Source: Hypomyces perniciosus | Lineage: Eukaryota > Ascomycota > Sordariomycetes > Hypocreales > Hypocreaceae | Assembly (NCBI GenBank): GCA_008477525.1 | Contig: SPDT01000001.1 | Coordinates: forward strand, 2,418,001 to 2,482,000 | Reading direction: 5' to 3' | Length of the DNA: 64,000 bases | Part shown: positions 47,618 to 58,297 of the stretch, piece by piece | Layout of the letters: each line of letters starts with the position of its first letter | How positions within the stretch are numbered: position 1 is the stretch's first letter | Position numbers and translations under genes: made by a program | The notes under the pieces: model-generated | What the model was told of the DNA's origin: nothing | Database searches by the model: none | What the model saw: the letters and a program-made list of their open reading frames with translations, nothing else

Positions 47618-47989
47618 TTTCAATTCCTCGATTTTCAATAACAATTTTAATTACAATAATAACACTCATTTTATATATTATAATAGATTTCCTATTAGAC
47701 CTATTATTGGCCTAGTATAGCGATACTAACAATAACTCTCAGCTGCTAGGTTTTTTCAATTTTAATAGCGAAATTAAAGATTAACTATAATCACCTTTAT
47801 AACTATTAGATTTACGTAAACTTAAATGTAAAATTCCACTACTATTACTATCATTAATCTTTAACTCTTTTAATAACTTAATTTTTTCTTTATAAAATTT
47901 TATTAAAATAATAAAGCTATAATTTTAATTAGGAAAAGTTTATTTTACTATAAAGTTAATAGGGTATTAATAAATACCTATTATTGTTA

Positions 47990-48340
47990 AAAAGGAGGGC
48001 TAAAAAGCAAGGATTTCTGTGTAATTGGGTAACCTTCCTATTCTGGCTAGACCCGGAATTAGGCCCGACGCTAGGACCGAGTTCCGGAGGAACTTCGGTG
48101 TAAGTCAGGAAATTTCTGTTATCCTTAACGATAACAATTGAGCTAGGATCGGCTACCCCGCCTACCCTAGACTCAATACAATAGGCATAATGGCCATTGT
48201 GAAAAATCTGACCAAAATGGTTTCCCGTTTGTATGGCCGTGAGTCGATTTGACCGATTTTACATACAAATAAATTTTGCGGAAAATAGGAATACGGCCAT
48301 AAACCCAATTCTGCCACCGCACACCTATTATTAGGTCAGA
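47990..48340. other. Moderate-GC island inside the AT-rich element, unrecognised
   Basis: About 350 bases of nearly normal composition (for example CTAGACCCGGAATTAGGCCCGACG), just before the miniature LTR element. It lacks an open frame and I do not recognise it. It may be a remnant of a younger insertion that escaped most RIP. Confidence 0.4.
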
Positions 48341-48346
48341 GGACTA

Positions 48347-48564
48347 TTATAGAAGACAAAGCTATTGTTTATACAATCACTTCTACACTAGCCGCACATC
48401 ACTAGATATTCTATAGCTTTCTAGCTATTAATTCAGTTACAATTCAATTGTTTATCCATTGTTAACCCAACTAGACTCTCAGTCGTTTCCTTATTGCTGC
48501 GTTATATGCAGCTTCCTAGAAGCCATACATAAATGAGGTTCAGTATAACCTTGTTATTTTAACA
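48347..48564 (+). repeat. Left LTR of the miniature element
   Basis: 218 bases from TTATAGAAGACAAAGC to TTATTTTAACA; the true start may lie about 5 bases upstream. Confidence 0.7.
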
Positions 48565-48578
48565 GGTTATGAGCCCAG
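48565..48578 (+). promoter_or_regulatory. Primer-binding site, half tRNA-iMet type
   Basis: GGTTATGAGCCCAG directly abuts the LTR end and is complementary to the initiator tRNA-Met anticodon arm, as in copia, rather than to a tRNA 3' end. Confidence 0.7.
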
Positions 48579-48623
48579 GAGAGTTTTCCTCGGGTCTCTA
48601 TTAGTGGATTTTTCTAGTAGTTA

Positions 48624-48750
48624 CAGCACTTCCCCTAGCGCTACTACAGCACTTATAGCGGGTTTTATAATGCTTATCCTAGCATTTATAGCACTTCCCC
48701 TAGCGCTACTACAGCACTTATAGCGGGTTTTTATAGTGCTTATCTTAATA
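48624..48750 (+). repeat. Two ~65-bp tandem units inside the miniature element
   Basis: CAGCACTTCCCCTAGCGCTA followed by CTACAGCACTTATAGCGGG occurs twice in tandem, with a small indel between copies. Confidence 0.75.
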
Positions 48751-48903
48751 CTTATATCAGCACTTTTAGGATTTTTTGGCTATTTAAAGCTATTCCTAGG
48801 CTTCTACTGTAAATACTATTACAGTTACAGTAATACTACTTATATTACTATTTTTATATACTATATAGTATATTCCCTATTTTAATAGGATATAGGTTTG
48901 ACG

Positions 48904-49121
48904 TTATAGAAGACAAAGCTATTGTTCATACAATCACTTCTACACCAGCCGCACATCACTAGATATTCTATAGCTTTCTAGCTATTAGTTCAGTTACAAT
49001 TTAATTGTTTATCCATTGTTAACCCAACTAGACTCTCAGTCGTTTCCTCATTGCTGCGTTGGGTGCACCTTCCTAGAAGCTGCACTTAAATGAGGTTCAG
49101 TATAACCTCGTTATTTTAACA
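48904..49121 (+). repeat. Right LTR of the miniature element
   Basis: 218 bases matching 48347-48564; it ends TTATTTTAACA. Differences are mostly C/T and G/A. Confidence 0.7.
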
Positions 49122-51848
49122 AATAATATAACTTAATAATACCTCTTTTTATATATTTACGTTTTTTTATATCTTTTTTTTAAAGCTTTAATAAAGGCCT
49201 TTAATTATATAATAATATATTTAAATCGCTTAATAATAGTATTAAGGCAGAAAACTTTTTTTTCTTTACTATAAAAAGGTTAAGCAGGTAAAGGTATAAA
49301 AGCTTTATTTTTAAGTAAAGGTTAAAACTATAATTAATAAAAAATAGTAATATATTAATAGTTTTAAATATTATATTATTTATAGTAAATTTAGCTAATA
49401 AAAGCTAATAAATTTAATTATTTTAGGAAAAGTTAATAAAAGTTTAGAAGTATTATTTTATATTTATATTAATCTTTTTAATTTAATTATTAATTTTAAA
49501 GTAAAAGGCTAATAATTATTTTAATATAACTTTTAATTACTTTAAAAGTTATTTTTAGAATTTTAATATAAACTATATATTATAGTTTAATATACTATTA
49601 TTAAATATATTACAAAGGTAATAAATCTTATCTATAAATATATTAATTAACGTTTTTATTAAGAGTAAAGTAATAAATATAAAATAATATATTTTTATAA
49701 AATAGTAGACTATTATTAATAAATACTTATAAATAGTATTATAGTAGTAAGATTTAAGTAATAATATAATATAATTAATAGAGATATTTAATTAAATTAA
49801 AGGCTTCCTACTATTTCTCTTTTTAAGTATATAGTTAGTCTTTTTTTAAAAGTTTATTTAATAATACAGCTATTTTAAAGTATTTTTAAATAACATAGTA
49901 ATAGAAATTTATAAAGTTAAAGAACTTTTATAGCTTTTTATTTCTTTAAGTAATTACTAGTTTAATATAGCTTTAACTTTTTTAAGATTTATTTTTAATC
50001 CTTTTAAAGTAATAATTAAATTAAAGTATTTTATTTTTATTATTTTGAATTTATATTTAATAATATTAATTTAAAGGCTAGTATTTTAAAGGTAAACTAT
50101 AATTTTATATATATATATTTAGTATTTTCTTTAATTTAATAAATATATAAAGATATTATTAAAATATATTATATAAATATAGTTAAAGAGGTTATAAAGA
50201 GTATAATTAATATAATATTAAAATATAATAAGTATATTATAAACGCTAAAAGGTATAATTAATAGTTTCAAAAGGCTAAACCTTACAATAAATATTATTT
50301 TCTATATATCCCTTTTAATAATATAAAGGTTATTAAATACAGTAATAATATTAAATTTTATATATACCTTTATATAGTTTAAAGTATTAAAAGGTTTCCT
50401 AAATTAATAATAATAGGTATTAATTTTTAATAGTACTATTATTTAACCTTTAATAATTTTAATAGATATAAACGCTACCTTTTAGTTTTATAGCTAAAAA
50501 GAAAAAAGTAATATATTATATTTATATTTTACAGATAAATCCTTTTATTAAATTATTATTTAAATACTCTTTTATTACTTATAGTTTATTAAGTAAAAAT
50601 AGTCTATTCTTTTAATATAATAAGTCTTTTCTTAACAGTATTTTAATTTTATAATTTTAAGCCTATTATAAAGGAAGTTTATTTATTATCTTTAATAGGA
50701 AGGCATTATATAAGTTATATAATTAAAATAATAGTTTTTTTAAAATATCTAGTTTATTAAATTTAAGTTTCTTTATTATAAATCTTTTAATATGAATAGC
50801 TATAATCTTTTTTAATTATATTAAAACATAATATTTATTAATAAAGTTATATATTTCTTTAAATAATATTATTTTTACTTTAATATAGTCTTTTTATTTT
50901 TTTAAATATTTATTAGAAAGGTTTATTTAAAAGCGTTAATAAAGTAATAAATATTAATTCTTTAATTTTAATAGTTTCGTTAATCTCCTTTTAAATTACT
51001 TTTAGTACACAAATATATAATTAATAATAAAAGGTAATAACGTTTATAACTATTATTATTTATATATTTATTATATTTAAATATATGTTTTAATTTTAAA
51101 GTTTAGTTTAATTTTATAAAAGTAATATATTAAAAAGTAGTAATAATAGTTTTAATAAAGGTTTTCCCTTTTATTAATAACTATAAATTATAGGGGTAGG
51201 CAGTAGCTTTATATATATTTAATTTAAGATTATTTCTATTTATATTTCTTTATTCTTAATTCTGCTATATTTATAGGTTATATAATAATTTCACTTTAGC
51301 ATTAAAGTTTATAAAATATCTAGTTTAAAGGCTTCTTTTTTAATTAAGTTATAGCTTATTTCTTTTAAAGTATTTTTAATTAATAATTATTAATTAAATT
51401 AAGCTTGACTTTATTTAAAGTATTTTTAATTATTAGTTATTAGTAATATATATTCTGTATATTAGCTTTAATAAAGTTATTTTTTATTTCCACTGCTATT
51501 AAAACTTGTATAAAGCTGGCTATCCTTTTTAAAAAATAATAGTTATAATAGTAATAAGATTTAAAGGTAATAATTAACTTTTTCTAATTAATATTAAAGT
51601 TATTTTTTTTTTAGCTATAAAAGGTCAAAAATTATAAATATATTATTAGGGATATTTATAATAAAGAAAAGGTAAAGTTTTTTATAAAAGCTAATGATGG
51701 TTTATATAATAAAAACTTTTAAAATTTTATTAACTATACTTTTATTAATAAATCAAAGGTTTTTGAATAAATAGTAGTTATTAAATAGTAATATTAAATT
51801 ATTTAATAAAAACGCAGTTAATAAAAGCTTAAAGTATATAGCTGCTAT

Positions 51849-52010
51849 TATCACGGCACACAGAACAGCGGGTCAAGGTAATATCTTTGTTGTGCCTTGA
51901 ACAAGGCAAGAGGCTATGAGAATGTGATTCGAAGGTGTAGGACCAAGTCATTACGTGAGAACGCACGTGATGCTGATGAGTTATCGGAGGGCAGGTTTAG
52001 TGCCGTGACA
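51849..52010. mobile_element. Solo LTR, 162 bp, with 5-bp target duplication GCTAT
   Basis: An island of normal composition in AT-only DNA. Its ends are inverted (TATCACGGCAC and GTGCCGTGACA); the first is TG with a G-to-A change, so the element originally had TG..CA ends. GCTAT flanks it directly on both sides (51844-51848 and 52011-52015), the 5-bp duplication expected of an LTR retroelement. No reading frame. Most likely an LTR left by recombination between two LTRs. Confidence 0.7.
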
Positions 52011-53579
52011 GCTATCTATTAAAGCTTTTATATTAATATAGATATTATATAAAGAATAATATCATTTGTAATAAAAGGGATTCATTATTTATTAATTTAA
52101 ATTTAAAGGGTTTTTAATTAAAAAGATAATAGTAAATTTATTTTAAGATAATAGTTTTATTTATAATTAACCTTTATTTATAACTTTTAATAGCGGCTAA
52201 TTTTTTCTTTAATTTATAAATTAAATTTAAGTTTTTAATAAATAAAGCTAGTCAAATTAAAGTAAATTAAAAGTTAATAGGGCAGCGCTATTATTATTAT
52301 CTTTATTAATATTTAGAAAAAGTGTATTATTTAAAGCTTAGATTTATAGGTTATTTAAATCTTATAGGTAATATTAATATATTATTAAGGTTTAATTATT
52401 ATATTTTATTAAACTATTTGATTATTGGCTTTAAAGTATTATTAAATTAAAGTATAGCTAATATAGTTAAATTTAGTAATTTTAGTTTTATATTTAATAT
52501 ACATTTCTTTAATATATATTAAACTGCTTTTTCTTATTACATTTATTAAAGCTATAGCTTGCTTTTTTATAGTAAAAGTAAAGTCTTTTAGTAATATATT
52601 CTTTATAAAAGACTTAAAGGTAAGGTAATAAGGTATATATAGTATTTAACTATATTAGGTTATTAGTTAATATTAAAGCAGCAGCTTAGTTATTTTATTA
52701 ATATTAATAATAGTATTATTAATATTAATACTACTGCTATTAATAGTTTTATTAATATTAATTTATTTAAATAATATACAAGGCATTATAATAGGCGCCT
52801 TTTTAAAGCTTATTATAAATAATTTAATAAAGTTAATATTATTTAATAAAGTTAAATTTATTTAATTTAATTATTTAAGTTTTATAATATTAATAAACTT
52901 TTAAAAGACTTTTATTTTTAAAGCTTTTATTATTTATTTAATAGTTTTACTATATTTACTATTTAATATAAATAACTTTACTATAAAGTTTTAAAAAGGC
53001 TAATCCATATATATAAATTATTAAAAGACTATAATACTTTTTAAAATAGGTTAATTATTTTATATTATTTATTAAAATTAATTAAAAGTATTATAGCAAT
53101 CTTTTAATATTATTACATAAAGTTATTAAAATATTTAATAATAATATTAAAGTTTCTTTATTATAGTTAATATATATCTCCCTTTAAAAGACTTATAATA
53201 TATAAAATCTTTTTAAATTTAATTAAAAAGATTAATTAATTGCTTATAAAAGTAATATTAATTTAAAAACACCAATTAATATATTTTTATTTACTATTAA
53301 ATTATTTAAAGTTTTTAATTTAATAATAGTTAAATAAATTATTATTTTTAAAGCTTAATAGTAAAGCTATATTTAAAGCTTTAATTTAAGCTTTAATTTA
53401 TACTTTAAAGTTTTAGTTTTTAATTGCCTGCTTTAAAACTTTTTATTTAAAGGTTTATTTTTATGTTTTTTATTAAATTAAGCTTTTTTTTATTATTTAG
53501 CTAAAAAATAAAATTAATAATAAAAGTTATTATCTTTAATAATTATATTTATTAAATATATATAGTTACTATTAATACT

Positions 53580-55850
53580 AGATTTTTATAAGGTTTTAAC
53601 GAAAAAAGGAAAAGGTATTAACTTTATAGCTAAAACTATAGTTTATTAGGCTAGGTTAGGCTATAAGGTAAGGTTTAAGGCATTTATATTTATCTCGCTT
53701 ATAATTAATCTTTTATAGATATAGGGTTTAAAGGGTAAAGGCTAGGCTATAGAGGTATTATTATAGGTTTAGAAATAAAAGGGGATTTATAATTAGTTAA
53801 GTATATACCTTGTAATAGCGCAGTTAAATTAGAAGATATTTATAATAATGAATAGAAAGTCTATAAAAAAAGTCTAGGTGGCCTTATAGTAATATAGGCC
53901 TAGATTAAGGACCGTTAAAATAGTTATTTTTATTACTATATCAAGTTTAGTTTTAATAATGAAATTAAAGGCGTTTTTTAGATATATCTATAATATAAGA
54001 TAATATAAAAGCAGTTCCTTAAAATACTAAAACTTAATCATATATATAAAACTAATAGATTTAATATATATTTATTTTAAGCGACTAGAATTACTAATTA
54101 AAAGTTTATTACTAATTTCACTTTTAACTTTATTAATATAGAGAAGGAAAATAACTTTTAATAGCTTTATAAGTAGCTAGATTTACTTTATACTGCAATT
54201 AACGCTTTAGCCTTAATTATTGCAATTATAGATAAAAAGCAGGCCTTTAAAAACGCATTTAGGCGTATTTTCCTTAATATATAATAGCAGCTTTATATAT
54301 ATTATATTAACACTAATATTAGGGTTAAAATTAAATTTTAATAAAAGAAGCTAGGGTAGAATAATAATAATAATAATAAAGTAAATAATATTGCTAATAA
54401 TAATATTACTGCTTAAACTATAATATAAAAGAGCGCTAAATAAAGTATTTTAGGTTTTACTATAATAGAGTGTAAATATAGCCTTAATAGTATATATAAA
54501 GTGTAAAAGTATATAATCTATACTAATAAAAAAGCTAATTTTAAGTTAATTTAATCTGTAATAAAGTTAATATATAATCCTATATAAAGATATATCCTAT
54601 ACTATATATTTTATAAATATATACCTTTCCAACTTTTATAGGTTTACTGCTATATTAAATAATACTATAACTTTAATTAATAAGTTAATAGTTTTATTAA
54701 AATAATATATAAAAATATTAAAATTTACCTAGCTTTAGGCATTAATAACCTTTTATATTTATATTTAATAATAGTATAAAATAAAAAAAAGGAAAAAGAC
54801 GATTATTAAAAAGCTGCTACTATATAGAAATAGTAGTGCAGTATATTTATAACTTAATAATATTAGCTTAATAATATTGCAATAAATATTAATTATATAC
54901 CTTTTAACCTCTTTATTTAATAGTACTAATTTACTATTACTGCTTTATTAATATTCATAGGAATATAGCTTTAATTACTTTGCCCCTATTAAAGTATATT
55001 TATATAGCAGTATATATTACTATATAGTTATTTTATCTTTAAAAGACTTAAAATAGGCAAAGCCTTTAATAAATTAAATATTTATTTATATTAATAGCTT
55101 ATAAAAACTTTAATAAATCTACTATTATTTTCTTTAGAAAAGTTTATTAATAGCTATATATACCTAAGATCTTAATAAATTACTTTTTGTATTTAAGACT
55201 TTAATATTATATAAAATCTTTACAAAAAACTATAACTATTAAATAATAAAAAGCTCCCTATACCAGTTATACTTTAACCCTTTAATAGTAATAATAACTT
55301 TAATAATAATAATAGCAGTAATAATAGCAGTAATAATAGCAGTAATAATAGTAGCAGCTTTATTACTATATAATAGTTATTATAGCAGCTATAATAAAGG
55401 AGGCTATAAGGGTAGCTATAAGGGCAAGGAAGCAGCAGCAGTAGCAGTAAAGCTGCTATATAAGAATTATTATAATAGTTATAAGTGCAGCCAAGAGGTC
55501 GGCCCTAAGGCCGACTACCTATATATCAGCTTAACCCTAGTATATAACAGGTCCCTTTACAGTTAGAGATTAAGAGCTTGTAACTGATATTATAAAGGCC
55601 TAGAATATCTAGTTAATGTTTTAAAGGCTATAATAAGTTACAGGTTATAAAGACTTCTAGCCAATAAAGCAATATTTTTACTATAACAGCAGTAATAGCA
55701 GTAGTATTATCCTAGATTAAAGAGATAGAAGAGGTTATATTAGCTATACAGCTAGGAAAATAATTCGCTAAAGGAATATATATAAATAAATAAAATATAT
55801 ACTAAAAACATATTATTTAAAGTAATTTAATAGTATTAAAATAGCTAGTT
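53580..55850 (+). other. Ruined coding relic inside the TIR element
   Basis: Composition is less AT-extreme than the surroundings. The plus strand keeps codon-like texture with many stops, for example a Gly/Lys/Tyr-rich stretch at about 55370-55450 (SYNKGGYKGSYKGKE) followed by KCSQEVGPKADYLYI. (TAA)n and (CAG)n-like runs at 55295-55350 would once have encoded Asn/Ser repeats. It could be the element's own protein or a gag-like gene of another insertion. I cannot name the family. Confidence 0.35.
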
Positions 55851-55918
55851 ATAGATGCTATATTATATACTGTAATTAAGTGTTATAGAAAGGAGTAAGT
55901 TATACGTTAAGGGAAATT

Positions 55919-55995
55919 GCTAGGAGAATTTCGCAGCCGCGCATAGACGATTTATTCCAGTAGTAATTTTTGTCTGTTTAAATAGCATTACTCTT
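55919..55995 (-). repeat. Right terminal inverted repeat of the 8.5-kb element
   Basis: The reverse complement starts AAGAGTAATGCTATTTAAAC and matches the left end at 47540-47617. Confidence 0.75.
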
Positions 55996-57959
55996 TATTA
56001 ATTTAAATAAAAGTTTTAAAAATATATAATTTATAAAATATATTTTTGACTAATAAATAATATTTAAAATATATTTTATTATAAAATTATAAATATAAAA
56101 TACCTTTTAAAAAGAATTTAAAACTATATTATTTAAATATTTATAATAAAACCATAAAGTTATATTATAAAATAAAAAATATACTATCTTTTATGAAATT
56201 TATAATTTAAATAGAATTATATTTAAAGGTTTAATTTAAATTTTAAAGTATATTTTAAAATTCTAAATTTTGATTATTTATTTTTAAATGTTTTTATTTA
56301 TATATTTACTTTTACTTTTTAATAAATTAAAAAATCTTTATTATTTAAGTAATAAATTAAATTAATAATAAATATTAATATTATATTATAAAAAATAAGA
56401 AAAAAGCTTTATAATTTCATAAAAAACCATAATTATTAATATATATTAATAATTATAAACTTTTATAAAACCTTTAACTTTTTTTAATTTTTATATTATC
56501 ATAATAATATTTATTTTAATTAACCTTTTTATATTATAATAAATTACATTATATTTTATTTTTAAACTTTTAATTTCTTAATTTTTATATTTATAAAAGC
56601 TTTATTATAAATAAAATAAATAATAAGAGTATATTATTAATATTTATATTATATAGTATATTTTAATATTATATATAAAACTTAAAATTTATTACTTTAC
56701 TCTTAAGTTTTAATAGCTTTTTCAAAAAACTTTACTTTAATAATTTATTTAAAATAATTAAATAAAGGTTTTTTAATTTAATTTAAAAGTATAAAATATT
56801 TTATCTTTATATTAAAAAATAGTTTATAGTTTTGATAGTTTTTATAATTATTATATAACTATAAAATAATAATTATAGCTTAAAAAGTAACCTTTATAAA
56901 TTAATTAAATAAGGTAATATATAATTTATATTATAGCTGTAATTTATAGTAAATTAAATATAAAATGCGAATTAGTATATAGACTTTCTCTATAATAAAT
57001 CAATGTCTTCCATGTTTTCTTATTCGTTAACGAGCGCGGAATGCGAGATTGTTGCCACAACGCATTTCAGCTGCGTCACGGGTGCGACTAAGGACATGTA
57101 CTTCGTATCCGCTTCTTAAAATGTTTCCACATGTTTCTATAGGTTTTTATGACCAGCCCCCTCCCCTTTGTCTGCTAATATTCACATAACCACATCGGGT
57201 ATCACAATACAACTCTTCCCTAGCATCTTGATCCAAATGCATCTCTATAACGGCAGCAAGTGTTTTTAAAATGCATGCGATATGCCATTAATAGCGCGGA
57301 GGATACTAAGCGATATAAAAGTTGACTGTGGCAACGTAACGCTATTTGCCATATACAGGCCCCTCGGTGAGGTTACATGATTTAATTGCGCTATTGGCCC
57401 AAAAGCCCCCAACTGGCTGAACTGAACCTTGAGCTAGGCGAATGGTCCCACGATCGGAGCATGATGCTCCCGTTGCTATGTATCCTATGACCTTATATTG
57501 CTGATCTGATTCAAAGTCGCTAGTTCAAACTAGAAACAGACCATGCCGAGGTAGTCGTTGTCCGCCCGCAAACCGCCACCAATTCCGTATATATGCTGAT
57601 ATATAGGTCTAGTCAATAGAACGCGATAATGAGCCATTTTCATAAACGATTTAATAATATAATCTATATCTCTCTATACAGCAACAGGTTAAGGTGTTGT
57701 CCAAAATATCTATTGATCCAACTCACGATGTCTGGCGCTTTGTTTTTGTTGAAATATATATAATTGGCCGCCTTGTGGCTGTGCCGCAGCTCGTCAACTG
57801 CTGCCCAACTGCTGCCTAACTTCCTCCTATCAAAAATAGAATTACAACTACAACAGTAAAGACCAGTATATCGATTTTATACCCTTATTACCATCCTTCT
57901 CGCCTAAACTATCGTTATTATATTTATCGTTATATTAATAGGGGCTTTTTAATACTGCT
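55996..57959. other. AT-rich block, then normal-composition flank of the receptor pseudogene
   Basis: AT-only to about 56990, then ordinary composition from about 57000 (GAGCGCGGAATGCGAG) to the ATG at 57960. The latter part would include the promoter of the receptor gene. No gene or RNA gene was recognised. Confidence 0.55.
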
Positions 57960-58289
57960 ATGCCTTTGAGACAGTGGTTCCACCGCCTGTGCAAAACGAT
58001 TTTCCACCGAAGCGGTTATACGTCTACACCTAACAACTCGAAAAGACAAGACGACCGCGATGGGCAAGTAAGTATATCCGATATGTCTCCGACTTAACTT
58101 TCCCATGCTCCTGCTATCAATAAGTCCTAACCTGACCTGGCATCTCCCCCCGGGCAAAGTCTAACTCCTACCAACCCATCTTCTCCGCCGCCGCTGGACC
58201 ATCCGCCCTTTACCGAGGCGGCTGCCTCCACCGATACAGGCAACATGCCTGCAAGCCTGCCCGAACGCCTCTGGGACCGAGCATATGAT

Positions 58290-58297
58290 GACTTGAA
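58290..58297 (+). repeat. Left target-site duplication GACTTGAA
   Basis: Eight bases identical to 61159-61166, directly outside the hAT ends. Eight base pairs is the hAT-specific duplication length. Confidence 0.9.

Larger units (their letters stand above)
48347..49121 (+). mobile_element. Miniature LTR retrotransposon (TRIM-like) with copia-type primer site
   Basis: Two direct repeats of 218 bases (48347-48564 and 48904-49121) agree apart from scattered, mainly transition differences, and both end in TTATTTTAACA. Immediately after the first, at 48565-48578, is GGTTATGAGCCCAG, the exact complement of the anticodon arm of eukaryotic initiator tRNA-Met (CUGGGCUCAUAACC). Priming from a half tRNA-iMet is a known feature of Drosophila copia. 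The internal region is only about 340 bases and has no coding capacity. This fits a non-autonomous TRIM-type element or an internal deletion of a copia-type element. Exact LTR starts (TG..) and target duplications are unclear. Confidence 0.75.
47540..55995. mobile_element. Degenerate ~8.5-kb element with ~78-bp terminal inverted repeats
   Basis: The left end at 47540 (AAGAGTAATGCTATT..) and the reverse complement of the right end at 55995 share about 78 bases, including AAAAATTRCTACTGGAATAAAT, with differences that are mostly transitions (C/T, G/A). Both ends stand out as the only moderately GC-containing sequence beside long AT-only DNA. The interior is mostly ruined. Long TIRs and large size would suit a MULE-like or other large DNA transposon, but no transposase could be read and no target-site duplication is clear. 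It contains a miniature LTR element and a solo LTR as later insertions. Confidence 0.7.

Noticed and set aside
48000..55995. CRISPR array or bacterial-type phage features
   Set aside because: No regularly spaced repeats; the repeats present are LTRs, TIRs and microsatellites in a eukaryotic genome.
45512..57000. Candidate centromere core
   Set aside because: An AT-rich RIP-mutated block of ~11.5 kb is short for such a centromere and contains identifiable transposon ends. Chromatin data would be needed.
57490..57535. Possible tRNA T-arm (CTAGTTCAAACTAG)
   Set aside because: No acceptor, D or anticodon arm can be built around it.
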